Source: Mesocentrotus franciscanus
Taxonomy: Eukaryota > Echinodermata > Echinoidea > Camarodonta > Strongylocentrotidae
Reading direction: 5' to 3'
DNA length: 64,000 nucleotides
NCBI GenBank assembly: GCA_037976565.1
Contig: CP137685.1
Location: 28,144,827-28,208,826 of the forward strand
Shown: positions 10,765-21,040 of the stretch, one piece after another
How the letters are laid out: every line of letters begins with the position of its first letter
Position numbering within the stretch: the first letter of the stretch is position 1
Made by a program: the position numbers and the translations under genes
The notes under the pieces: model-generated
Told to the model about the DNA's origin: nothing
The model's input: only the letters and a program-made list of their open reading frames with translations
Databases searched by the model: none

Positions 10765-10930
10765 ATCGACTGCTTTAATATTCGAGGTCTGGCTGTTGGC
10801 TCTCGGGGACGTTGCATCCTCCCATATGACCCCTCGGCGCGCCGCCAACCCAGGCGCGCCTCGGGGTCATGGGATGATGTGCACGTTCTCTTGAGCCTAT
10901 AAAACAGCCAGGCCTCTCAAAGCAGTCGAT
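10765..10930. repeat. Long GC-capped hairpin, locus 2
   Basis: Same design as 4027-4205: outer 'atcgactgcttt' words, a ggcgcgcc palindrome on each side of a short loop, and 'cccaggcgcgcctcgggg' on the right. The inner stem differs from locus 1, yet its two arms still largely match each other (left gacgttgcatcctcccatatga, right complement aacgtgcacatcatcccatga). It is preceded by 'gtaagaattcttggtagatt', which also precedes locus 1. Confidence 0.85.
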
Positions 10931-10956
10931 ATTATACAAATAATACACAGCAGTGA

Positions 10957-11083
10957 GGGCATTAGTAAGAATTACCTACACAAGGTATCTTTAATTGGAA
11001 CAGTCTAACACGCCCGAGGCGGTAGCCGAGGGTGTTTGGACTGTGTTGAAGGTACAAAGTGTGGGTAATTTTACTAATGCCCG
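10957..11083. repeat. Nested hairpin
   Basis: The outer arms gggcattagtaagaatta (from 10957) and taattttactaatgccc (to 11082) are complementary. An inner hairpin at about 10999-11047 pairs aacagtctaacacgcccgag with ccgagggtgtttggactgtg. It is part of the 9.9-11.2 kb hairpin cluster. Confidence 0.8.
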
Positions 11084-11087
11084 AACA

Positions 11088-11250
11088 AAATGATGTGTAT
11101 TATTTGTTTTATAAGATGATGTTTCATTTGTTTTATATGATGTTTTATAACATGATTTTACTAATGACCGGTCATTATCCAAATTACGCGTCACGTGTAC
11201 GCTTTCAACCAATCATTTACTTAGGATCCACGTCATCATTTTATAAAAGT
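11088..11250 (-). repeat. Interspersed palindromic element, copy 1
   Basis: Nearly the reverse complement of 15640-15835. Shared landmarks are the 16-bp palindrome taatgaccggtcatta, 'aaattacgcg', the CACGTG E-box, the CCAAT box and 'ggatccacgtcatcat'. The two copies flank 4.4 kb of other repeats in inverted orientation. Confidence 0.85.
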
Positions 11251-11551
11251 CTGACAGACATGAGCTCTACAGAAGAACCCACTATTATTGTTATTATCAG
11301 GTGGTCTTTCAACGACATCACCTATTGATTTCGTCAGAATCTTCTTTCTTATTCTTTTTTAAAAATTTATTTCTACGCACTTTTTTGTGCAACCGTGTCT
11401 TTTCTTTTAATTTTACCAATGTCATAGTTCAAGTTCATCACATTATCGTGACGTTATCCAGGCGCCATTTTGTGAAATTTTCTAAAAATCAACTCATGAT
11501 CATATCTTCATAACAAAAGTCACTTCGCATTCACATTTATCATGATACAGG

Positions 11552-13106
11552 CCCGGGGGTCAATCGCATACCAAAGTGGTATGCGTGCTCGTCACAGCTC
11601 CTCAAAAACGGACCCTAAATGGCGTAATCAGTGTAGAAAATTTCGCCCTGTATTGGCGTACGGTTCTGTAAATCTCACCCCTAAATGGCGTAAGAAACTA
11701 AAATGGACCCCTAAACGGCGTAAACTCTAAAAACAACCCCATAAATTGTGCAATACATCTACACAGTAATTAAGAAAGAATCCCAGGGGAAAGAGTTCCA
11801 TATGTGCCCCATGAAATTTACATGAAACATAATTTATTTCAATTTTGGCCTTTCATAATTAAAATCTTGCATATAAATATATATATCGGAATACATACAG
11901 AACTTTTACTTTAATGGGCCCCTTTATCCCCACCTTCACCAAGCTATAGTTTTTTTATTTGATTTGATTTTATTTCTGCATTTTTCCAAATATAATATAA
12001 CTGAATAACAAGGAACATATAAATGTAAGGTATAATACAACATATACAAACAATAATTACTTCATGTCAAAATGTTTTTTTTTAACATCTTTTTTTTTTA
12101 CATGTGTACATAAAATAACGAAACTTAATATTTCCATAACATATCATAAATTTGAAGTATTATCCTAACTGTTTGTAGAAAAGTGCAGGAGACCGCAATC
12201 ATAAGCGATGCTTGACGAGGATGGCGGCCTCAAAAAAAAAACAAAAAAAAAATCTTAAGGGAGAACTTATAATGAAAAAGTGTTTAAACCAAGCTATAGT
12301 GTAATGTTAATTTTCACACTGAGGCATTTTAGATACACACTGGAAGCTATGCTGGTTCTTCATTCAAGTTTATTAATGCAGCTAATAAACTAACATGGCT
12401 CAGTAAAAAGTGCTTAGTTTCAATTTTGAATTAGAAATTTCAAATTAAAAACTTACTCTATATTGCAAACATACACAACAAGATTACTATGGCCGGCAGT
12501 GTTGTACCCCTATTACTCGGCTACACGGCGAGCTACACTGGCACCTACACAGAAGTAACAGTGAAACAATTGCAAACCAGGCTGCTGCAAACCCGCTGCA
12601 AACCCAGGTAATTCAAAGTCTTGGCGTAGAGCCCCGCGTAGAGACTAGAAAAATCAAGGGAAATATATCTCTTCGGAGGAACTAATTTTAAAGAGACATG
12701 GGTAGTATACACGCATATAAATGTCGGCGCTGGCATGGCCGAAAAGTGACCCTAAACGTCGAACTTGAAGTTGAAAAAAGATACCCTAAACGTCGAAACT
12801 TAACCTGAAAAGCACCCTTTTTTCTAAAAACGTCGACGACTCCACAAGGCCAAAAATCGACCCTTTTCGACGTTTTTATGACGAGCACGCGTACCACTTT
12901 GGTATGCGAGTGACCCCCGGGGCAGTGGCGGATCCAGGGGTGGCGGTGGAAAAAAAAAATCACCCTTCCCGTAGGGAAGACATTTTTTTGTTCTCTACCC
13001 CCACTGGGCGAAAAACCGACCGGCACGATTTTCAAATTTTCGCACGAAGTGGCCCCCTTTTTAGGCCCCCTCCCTTGCCACCAGCTGGATCCGCCCCTGC
13101 CCCGGG
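11552..13106. mobile_element. TIR DNA transposon with 8-bp target duplication
   Basis: The left end cccgggggtcaatcgcatac (11552) matches the complement of the right end ending ...gagtgacccccggg, allowing for the hAT insertion at 12923-13099. The TIR is about 45 bp and includes a near-palindrome, cgcatacc...ggtatgcg. The 8-bp duplication gatacagg is present at 11544-11551 and 13107-13114. Subterminal direct repeats of the type 'ccctaaatggcgtaa' (left) and 'ccctaaacgtcga' (right) resemble transposase-binding arrays. No transposase frame is visible, so it is non-autonomous. The TSD length fits hAT or P-type elements. Confidence 0.9.
12923..13099. mobile_element. Non-autonomous hAT element A
   Basis: It begins cagtggcggatccagggg and ends ctggatccgcccctg (imperfect inverted termini). 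It is flanked by an exact 8-bp duplication ccccgggg (12915-12922 and 13100-13107). It is 177 bp long and is inserted in the right TIR of the larger transposon at 11552-13106, so it is the younger of the two. Its interior matches element B at 17100-17380. Confidence 0.95.
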
Positions 13107-13144
13107 GATACAGGTCAATATCTTTCCGGTCTATTTCAGGTCAA

Positions 13145-13310
13145 TAAACGCGCGCTTACGCTTACGTCCGCGCGTCAGTGCGCACGCAAAAATGAAAAAT
13201 GCTCAAAATCATTTTTTATTCAAAGTAGAGTACGTTTCAGGCCATTTTGAGCATTTTGCAATTTTGCGCGCGCGCGTATTCGTTCGTCATATGGTCGTAC
13301 GCAACATATA
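13145..13310. repeat. CG-rich inverted repeat region
   Basis: 'aaaaatgctcaaaat' near 13194 is complementary to 'attttgagcatttt' near 13243, and both sides continue into cgcgcg-rich runs. It forms an imperfect hairpin between the transposon and the satellite. Confidence 0.6.
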
Positions 13311-13354
13311 ATCGCCATTCGTTTTCTTTCATGATATTCCCAATTTTTTCCCGA

Positions 13355-14345
13355 ACAAAATATGTTCACCTCACCGTAATTTAATGCCTTAAACCCTTGA
13401 GCTTCCGGGGGCTCCGCCCCCTGGACCCCACGCCAATTAGTGACCTGCAAGTAAGGTATCAAAATATGCTCATCTGACCGTAATTAAATGCCTAAAACCC
13501 CTGAGCTTCCGGGGGCTCTGCCCCTAGACCTTACCTAGGGGCCTATGGCCTCCTGGACCCCACGCCAATTAATGTCCTACCAGTGTCACAAATAAGGTAT
13601 CAAAATATGCTCATCTCACCGTAGTTTAATGCCTAAAACCCTTGAGCTTCCGGGGGCTCCGCCCCCTGGACCCCACGCCAATTAGTGACCTGCAAGTAAG
13701 GTATCAAAATATGCTCATCTGACCGTTATTTAATGCCTAAGCGCCTGAGCTTCTTGGGGCTCCGCCTTCTGGACCCCACGCCAATTAATGTCCTACCAGT
13801 GTCACAAATAAGGTATCAAAATATGCTCATCTCACCGTAATTTAATGCCTAAAACCCTTGAGCTTCCGGAGGCTCCGCCCCCTGGACCCCACGCCAATTA
13901 GTGACCTGCAAGTAAGGTATCAAAATATGCTCATCTGACCGTAATTTAATGCCTAAGCCCCTGAGCTTCTTGGGGCTCCGCCTCCTGGACCCCACGCCAA
14001 TTAATGTCCTACCAGTGTCACAAATAAGGTATCAAAATATGCTCATCTCACCGTAATTAAATGCCTAAAACCCCTGAGCTTCTGGGGGCTCCGCACCCTC
14101 GACCCCACCAGGGGGCCTAAGGAGGCCCCCTGAATGCTTATCTGACTGATTTATTGCCTAAAACCCCTGAGCTTCCGGGGGCTCCGCCCCTGGACGCCAC
14201 GCCAATTAGTGACTTGCCAGTGTCACGAATAAGGTATCAAAATATATGCACATCTGACAGTAATTAAATGCCCATACCCTCTGAGCTTCCCGGGGCCCCG
14301 CCCCTTGATCCCCGCCGGCGCTTTGCCCCTAGACCCCACGCCAAT
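13355..14345. repeat. Satellite with alternating 104/112-bp units
   Basis: The phrase 'aaggtatcaaaatatgctc' recurs at 13453, 13594, 13698, 13810, 13914 and 14026, spaced 141, 104, 112, 104 and 112 bp. Two unit types alternate: one ends 'gtgacctgcaagt', the other 'gtcctaccagtgtcacaaat'. Together they form a 216-bp higher-order dimer. Each unit holds 'gagcttccgggggctccgcc', which can fold on itself. The edges (13357 and 14231 onward) are degenerate. Confidence 0.9.
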
Positions 14346-14649
14346 TTACGATACGCTCTACCTGATCATAAATACTTTAGCCTCCCCACCCACTCTGAAA
14401 AACGTTCAGCGGGGCCTAGATGTAAGAGTGGGGTGATGCGGATTTTTTGTCTGTCCCCGGCCCCAAAAACGTTTTTGCTCATTACGCCACTGCTGGTCAC
14501 CATTACGTACCAATATTCGGTTCGCATAATTTCAAATTTGCCCCCCCCCCCGAGAAATCCTTGATCTGCGCCTGAGTATCCGCCGTGGAGAGGGAACTGG
14601 ACTTGTCTAGCTACAGAGAAACCATCAATGCTCTTCAAGCTACTGCTGG

Positions 14650-15640
14650 TGAGAATAACTCTTTCGAGTATGCAGAGTACCAAATTTCATGTAAATCCTA
14701 CCAGTTGTGTCTAAGTTAATGTAATTATACAGACAGCCTTACTCTGCATTACATCCTGTATCTGTATCATGTTTTCTATTAGAATTCAATGATTATATTC
14801 AAAGTCATTTATTGTCCAATGTTGCTTTGTTAATAGTTGGAGATTTCAACATACATGTTGATACTTCTAGTGGGGACTCGCAGTCTTTCGTAAATCTTCT
14901 TGAGTTTTTGTGCTGTACACAGTTACTTGATTTTTGTACCCACAGATACGGCCATACTCTTGATCTGTTAATAAGACGGCTATCTGATGATAACATTATA
15001 ATTGGAAAATCTCGGGCACACTCATCTTTAATCTCCGATCACATCCCTGTAATGTGTTACCTTAATTCAAGTAAACCTCGCCTTCCTGTCAAACAGGTTT
15101 CATTCCGCAGACTATCTGCAATATCAATATTGAGTTACTTAGAAAAAGACTTAACTGAAAGTCGTCTTTGTGATGGAACACCTACTGATGCTACTGAATT
15201 AGCTATATTATATGAAACAACTCTCAATGACATCTTAGACAAGCATGTGCCAAAAGCAACAAGAACTTTTGTTTTGCGACCTAAGGCGCCATGGTTGACC
15301 GAGCCAGACCGATAGTATGTTAGAAGAAAAGAGAAAAAAGAGAAAAGCTGAAAAACGTTGGATGAAATCAAAAACAGATAAAGACTGGAAAGCCTTTAGT
15401 TCAATTCGTAATTCTTTCTCCTTCTCGTTGCATGAGGCATGGAAGAGTCACCATAAAGATTTAGTGTCTGAATATTAAGAAAACACAAAAGCGTTGTTCA
15501 ATATTGTGAAGGGCTTGTTAAACATGTCAAATAAACAACCCATTATACCTTGTAACGTTGATTCAAAATCATTCGTCGACAACTTGGGCAAGTTTTTCTT
15601 GGATAAAGTTCAGAAAATTCATAACGATATAGAGTTAAAA
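14650..15640 (+). pseudogene. CR1-like LINE B, endonuclease region
   Basis: The main frame (14812-15315) encodes the C-terminal half of an AP-type endonuclease: GDFNIHVD at 14839-14862, 'HTLDLLI' and the terminal SDH motif at 15034-15042. Basic linker sequence follows, with a stop at 15315 and frameshifts. Upstream, fragments continue the domain in other frames. In a live element this enzyme nicks the genomic target so that reverse transcription can start. The copy is broken by stops and by the insertion that follows. Confidence 0.85.
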
Positions 15641-15850
15641 CTTATTATAAGATGATGACGTGGATCCTAATCAAATTATTGGTTGAAAGCGTACACGTGA
15701 CCAGGCATTTATTTTGCCTAACGCGTAATTTGGATAATGACCGGTCATTATCAAAATCATGTTATAAAACATCATTTTATGAAAAAATAAAAACATTATC
15801 TTATAAAACAAATAATACACATCAATGTGTATTATTGTATAGCAATATAC
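15640..15850 (+). mobile_element. Palindromic element inserted in LINE B (copy 2)
   Basis: Reverse complement of 11088-11250. LINE-like coding is interrupted here: 'FFLDKVQKIHNDIE' lies before it and 'VTLTSFKSLSEQDVRKLI' after it. It contains the palindrome taatgaccggtcatta, a CCAAT/CACGTG module at 15678-15700, and a terminal palindrome around aatacacatcaatgtgtatt. It creates an apparent fused ORF (15652-16269) that is an artefact. Confidence 0.8.
15678..15700 (+). promoter_or_regulatory. CCAAT box plus CACGTG E-box module
   Basis: attggttgaaagcgtacacg then tga. The mirrored copy at 11191-11213 is identical in sequence. It is a consensus match to two common promoter elements at fixed spacing; activity is not shown. 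Confidence 0.35.
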
Positions 15851-17075
15851 ATGTAGACAAACTGATCACTGATGAAGTTCCAGTCGATTCGCAGATTGTA
15901 ACGCTCACAAGTTTTAAATCACTGTCTGAGCAAGATGTCAGAAAATTGATAATGAAGCTCAGTAAGAAGTCCTGTCCATTGGACCCAATGCCCACAAAAG
16001 TATTGCTGCAATGTCTTGATGTATTGATACCTGTTATTACTTCTATGTTGAACTTGTCTCTATCTGCAGGGCAATTCCCTGCATTGTGGAAGGTCGTTCT
16101 AGTGAAACCACTGTTGAAAAGGCCGGGCCTCGAAACAGAATTGAGTAATGAAAGGCCCATTAGTAATCTTCAGTATATTTCTAAGTTAGTAGAAGGTGCT
16201 GCTACACAACAAGATCTTGAGCACATTGAACATCACTCACTCTTGCCGTTTAATCAATCGGCATACTGAAAATTTCATAGCACTGATACAGTACTCCTTA
16301 GGATCAAAAGTGATCTTCTGATGTCAATGGACAACCAGAAGATAAGTCTACTGCTTCTTCTTTATATGAGCAGTGCTTTTGACACGATAGATCATTCATG
16401 TCTACTGAAAACCCTAAGAAGCCATTTTAGGATTGATGGCAAGGTTATCGAATGGATTGAATCTTACTTGTTAGATAGAAAACAGACAATTGTAATTGAT
16501 GACGTTGTCTCTGATGTATTCAATGTGCCTTTATGTGTCCCTCAAGGGTCGCGTACTTTAGGCCCTCTGTTGTTTACATTATATACAATCAGTCGGCGAC
16601 TCTACCATAACCCCATCTGATACTGTTAGAAACTTAGGTGTGTTCTTTGATACCCACCTGAATATGGATTCACATATTACTAACATATGCAAATCAGCCT
16701 ATTTCATGATTTATAATTTGAGACGCATTCGTAAATACTTTGATCAGGACAGCATGAAAACTATCATCCATGCATGTATCACCAGTAAACTAGATTCCTG
16801 TAATACTAGTTTATTGTATGGATTGCCAGACTCACAAATAGCCAAGTTGCAGCGTGTTCAAAATACATGTGCACGACTAATTTGCGGCCTCCCAAAATTC
16901 TCTCGAATAACCCCACTTCTAAATGAGGAACTACACTGGTTGCCAGTTCGCCAGAGAACCAAATTTAAAATACTAATGATAGTTTACAAAGCTCAAAATG
17001 GTCAAGCTCCTAGTTAATATGTTACTGAATTGTTGAATATCAAGTCTCAAACTCATGGTCGTAACCGTCGGGCCC
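15851..17075 (+). pseudogene. CR1-like LINE B, reverse transcriptase and C-terminus
   Basis: Successive frames give 'DPMPTKVLLQCLDVLIPV', 'FPALWKVVLVKPLLKRPG', 'SAFDTIDHSCLL' (motif A, 16370-16405), 'VPQGSRTLGPLLFTLY' (motif B) and, after a deletion that removes the catalytic YADD motif, 'VRNLGVFFDTHLNMDSHI'. The C-terminal region follows: 'LQRVQNTCARLICGLPKF' and 'ELHWLPVRQRTKFKI'. This order is typical of CR1/L2-type ORF2. Stops, a missing catalytic motif and insertions make it dead. Confidence 0.88.
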
Positions 17076-17099
17076 CCATTATGGATCCGCGCCTGTGAA

Positions 17100-17380
17100 C
17101 AGTGGTGGATCCAGGGGGGGGGCCAGGCCCCTCCCTAGAAAAAAACAGGTAAAAACACCCTTTTTTGAAGAAAAAGAAGTTGGGCCCCTCCTGGCGCCCA
17201 AGTGGGGGGTGGCGGTGGAAAAATTACCCTTCCGTAGGGAAATTTTTTCGGGTGCCAATTTTTTTTTGTGCTCACTACCCCCCACTGAGCGAAAAATCGA
17301 CCGGCACGATTTTCAAATTTTCGCACGAAGTGGGCCCCTTTTTAGGCCCCCTCCCTTGCCCCCGGCTGGATCCGCCCCTG
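17100..17380. mobile_element. Non-autonomous hAT element B
   Basis: It starts cagtggtggatccagg and ends ggctggatccgcccctg, with an exact 8-bp duplication cctgtgaa at 17092-17099 and 17381-17388. It is 281 bp and longer than element A, but shares its right half, including 'gaccggcacgattttcaaat' and 'cgcacgaagtgg'. Just upstream, 'tggatccgcgcctg' (17081-17094) looks like the end of yet another hAT-type copy. It sits at the 3' end of LINE B. Confidence 0.95.
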
Positions 17381-17929
17381 CCTGTGAACATGACTTAATT
17401 ACGATGGGAAGAATTGGGTTTTGAGTTTCCTTTTCAGTGAAAGTTTCTTTTTTATTACTTAGGCGGAAATGCTGTGGTGGAGCATTCCAGATAGCCGGTC
17501 CTGTATAATTATGAGAATGAGCGTTCTCCTGCCTTGGTGTTTGTGAGTGGGATTTGAAGTAATGTCTTATCGTTTTGCGAACGAAGATGATATTTATTAA
17601 TCATATTCATTAATCATACTTATCATTAGTCCTGATTCTGTCCGTTTTAATATATGTTTTATTCTTCAATCATCTATGTCCTCCGTCCTTACATTTTTTC
17701 AATGACAAATGACAATTTTTGTTAAAAGCTACCGAAATGGGCTTGCTTCTGATTGGTTATCAGCAGATTTGTCACTGATTTTTGTCATTTGTCATTGAAA
17801 AAAGGCTTTGTGAAACGGGTCCTATAGCTTTTCTAATTCGATGCCGTTTCTCATCAAAGCCTGTTCAGCATCTGAATGGGAGTTGAAACATAGCAGACAA
17901 GCAGGACATTTTGTTAAAGGCTGTAGAAA

Positions 17930-18120
17930 AATTGTCCATGGTATTTTTGGGGGTAAAGCGTGGCATCCATGCTGAAACCAGGTCCTGCTGAAACTCTAGG
18001 AATAAGACATGGGGGATGCCACGCTCATTTTTTTTTTAAACTAACAATTTATTTATTTTGCTCAAAATTTGAAAGAATGTTAAAAATCATGATCTTTAAT
18101 TTGTTGACAGTGAAATCTAG
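17930..18120 (+). repeat. Interspersed repeat with hairpin, copy 1
   Basis: gcgtggcatccatg near 17958 pairs with catgggggatgccacgc near 18009. The following 'tgctcaaaatttgaaagaatg' region (18060-18080) and 'aaaatcatgat' match the reverse complement of 20885-20975. Confidence 0.7.
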
Positions 18121-18130
18121 GATGGGTTAA

Positions 18131-18659
18131 AGGTACTATGTCCCATTTGCAGGCCCCAAAAATGAAAAGGTTAAATTCCAGAGGCATTTGAAAGACAATA
18201 CTAATTTAGAACTTCCCTAAAAAAAACGGGGCTTGAAAATGTCTTTAAGTGGGAAAATAGCGACTATTAGTTGTCGAATCGACTTAGGAGCTATAGAGCC
18301 AGTAAGTAATAGTCTGATTTTTCAGACCATTGTACCGAATGGTCGTACGTTTTATGCTGCGCAAAGATTCAATCAGTTTAATTTTGGCCATTACAAGAAG
18401 TGGGTTATTGATGTAGACAAATGCTCATGTACCCTTTACAGCTCATTTTATGTATGTTATTACCAAAGATGAAAAAAGCCAGTCAGTCACTCAATAGTGT
18501 CTGACAGTGAAGTCTAGCAAGTAAACGGGTTTCCTTGCATAATTTGAATATCAGGACACTGCTAACGTTTAAATTTCACAGAGGACATACATGGCATATT
18601 CATAATTCCCGCAAATTTCTACAGAATTTGATGTGGGCTGCAAAAGGGACATAGTATCT
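18131..18659 (+). mobile_element. TTAA-type miniature element, copy 1
   Basis: The ends aggtactatgtccc and gggacatagtatct are inverted and continue into (t)ttgcag on each side. The left flank is ttaa; the right flank is ataa (one change from ttaa). Length is 529 bp. It contains a 79-codon open frame at 18233-18472 that is also present in the other four copies. Target choice and size fit a non-autonomous piggyBac- or Kolobok-type element. Confidence 0.85.
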
Positions 18660-19019
18660 ATAATATTACATTTAAAAACACGATTTAATGAAAATAATAA
18701 TACTCTGTATTCATAGCGGTTGATGCATCTGCGCTATTGGTCAGTAGCTATTATTGTTCCCGACACTTGCCTTGCAAAATAAGCAGAACAAGTTTGAATA
18801 TTTTGATTACATGACTGAAAATTTAGTCTACGTTAGCCAGGGTATAGCGACATCATTATTAATACTGCTCTTCGTGTGTGTCCTAATCTCATGGGTGCAA
18901 GCAAAAAAAAAATTTCTTTCAAACAAAAAATAACATTGTGGTACTATTTTATGTAGCGTCACATGGCAACCGCATGGCATATAATAATCGTTAGTACCGG
19001 GTTGAAAACTGAATTTAAA

Positions 19020-19055
19020 CCCGGGCCATATTGTTTCTCTCTCTCTCTCTCTCTT
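19020..19055. repeat. (TC)n microsatellite
   Basis: Short run of 'tctctctctctctctctctt'. Confidence 0.9.
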
Positions 19056-19333
19056 TCTTCGTCATTGCCTTCCTTTTTCCCCTCTTACTTCCTTCTTAGG
19101 TAAGGAGCACTATTTCATTTTCCCAATTCGTGAGAAAATATTTAGCGGCGAATCAGCCGGCGAATAAGTGGGGAGGGGGGTAAGCACTATATATATATAT
19201 TTTTTTTGGGGGGGGGCTCAACGGGGAGGGGGCATAGCTAAAACACAGATAACGGGTGTATTTAAAATTAAACACCCCTTTGCCGAGGGGAGGATGGGGG
19301 TGCTTGAACACCTAAAACTAAAACACCCCCTCA

Positions 19334-20242
19334 CTGCAAAAACCAGAGTGTTAAATTTAACACCAAGGGTGTTAAATTTAACACTTTCTTGGTATCTATA
19401 TCGTGCAACTCCTCTGGTGTTACTTCACACCATTTTCTGGAATTAGATAATTTCAATTCCACTTTTGGTGTTAATATTTGACAACTCCTACTGGTGTAGA
19501 TTAACACCAATATCTGGAATCATAACAAATTCAATTCCACTTTTGGTGTTTATATTCTTGTTGATCCATTAGAGATTTTTCTATGTATGTCTAATGGTCC
19601 CACATTCCATATTCCCTATTATCGACCATTATCGACCAGGGTAGAGGAACCAGTGGTAAACTGATAATTCATAATCGATGTTGGCAACTGACCAACAATA
19701 GGTATATTCTAATCTCCATTGCATTAACTCCATCACATAGATCATTTGAAGTAAATTCAAGATTAACATGTATGTGGTGCAGGCTGGTACACATATATAT
19801 ATAATAAACATGCATGTTGTTTCTTGGTTAGTAATCATATAATCAATATATCTATTGCTAAAACGTTAATATAATTGTAACAAGATCGGACATATAATCT
19901 ATTGGTCAATAATTGCCAAAGGAAAATACAAATCACAAAATTGATGTGCATTGTCATAATTTGCTTAACAAATCATGATAAATGTATTTTTCTGTGAACA
20001 CGTGTAAAGTAATCATTAAGCGCGCGTACACTTTGTGAAAACTTATTCGACCAATCAACCGCCTTAAACGAAATCACGTGATGATACTTTCAACACCAAG
20101 CATAAAACAACACCATGTTACTTAACACCCAGTAATTATTAATGCATGCTTAAATCTGACCGGTGTTAAAAATAACACCAATGGTGTCAAAAAAATTCAA
20201 TACCATACTGGTGTTAGAAATTTAACACCCTGGTTTTTGCAG
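19334..20242. mobile_element. Non-autonomous TIR element with CTGCAAAAACC ends (CACTA-like?)
   Basis: The left end ctgcaaaaaccagagtgtta and the complement of the right end (ctgcaaaaaccagggtgtta) agree over about 32 bp. The palindromic word ggtgttaaatttaacacc and shorter ggtgtta/taacacc words recur many times near both ends, like subterminal transposase-binding repeats. With the preceding 'ca' the left end reads cactgcaaaa, typical of CACTA/EnSpm elements, but the right end does not mirror those two bases and no clean target duplication is visible. The 909-bp element contains the repeat copy at 19555-19740. Confidence 0.75.
19555..19740. repeat. Interspersed repeat, copy 2
   Basis: Homologous to 2805-3020, in the same orientation, with small insertions and deletions. 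Confidence 0.8.
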
Positions 20243-20884
20243 CTGTTTCCCAAGGGAGGGTGGGGGCCGGGGTGTTTGGAACACCCCAACCCCCGCTACG
20301 CCAATGTCATCATCAGCATCAGCAGCATAATCATCATTGTCAGTAATATAGTAGTACGTACATGTAGGCCTAGTATCATTCTTATCCTTATTATCATAAT
20401 TATCTTTTGCAATACGTCATGTGCCCAAGATTTATAGCTAAACTACATCCTAGATGTCTACCCAAACTCTTAATTCGTTGCTGAAAAATTATCGAGAGAA
20501 AAAAAGGAAACATTAGAATATAGATTTTTAAATAAAGTAAGATAACAAGAAGAAGAAAGTAGAGAATAAAGCAGAATATGAAATAGAAAAATAGAACAGA
20601 AATACTTGATTTAATATTGTGTATAAGGGGAGGGGTGGGGCCTTTTCCGTTATGGGTCCATGGACTAATATTGCTAATACCTGTGAGAATTGCCATATAG
20701 GGTACATGTACAATGTATATGTGCATGCCCAGAGTGTTTCCAATCAAATTGCGCATCCTGTAAACATACATCAGCTCATTTGGGATAGCATTAAATGACT
20801 TATATATCACATTATCTGATCATTTATTTCATTGTGTGGTATGACAATATATATTATTTGTTTAATCTTAAGTAATACTTATTC

Positions 20885-21040
20885 GGTCAAAAAATGAAAA
20901 ATCATGATTCTTGACATTCTTTCAAATTTTTGAGCGAATTTTTTTTTTTTTTTTTTTTTTAAATGCGCGTGGCATCCACCCCTATGTTATTCTTTAGTAT
21001 TTTCGCAAGTGTTTTAACATGGATGCCATGCGCATTGCCC
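20885..21040 (-). repeat. Interspersed repeat with hairpin, copy 2
   Basis: Reverse-complement homologue of 17930-18120. It contains a run of 20 or more T, then gcgcgtggcatccac and the complementary-type gtggatgccatgcgc-like arm (catggatgccatgcgc at 21019-21034). Confidence 0.65.

Noticed and set aside
13355..14345. CRISPR-like array
   Set aside because: Units are contiguous with no unique spacers, and the genome is eukaryotic; this is satellite DNA.
14430..14580. Another hAT element ending gatctgcgcctg
   Set aside because: A right-end-like sequence is present, but no matching left end or 8-bp duplication could be located.
15652..16269. 205-codon frame starting at 15652
   Set aside because: Its first third is an inserted palindromic repeat read through into LINE sequence; it is a chimera, not a gene.
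18233..18472. Small conserved protein ending CYYQR in five copies
   Set aside because: Not called as a CDS: it lies wholly inside a TTAA miniature element, and most differences seen between copies are amino-acid changing. Kept as a finding only.
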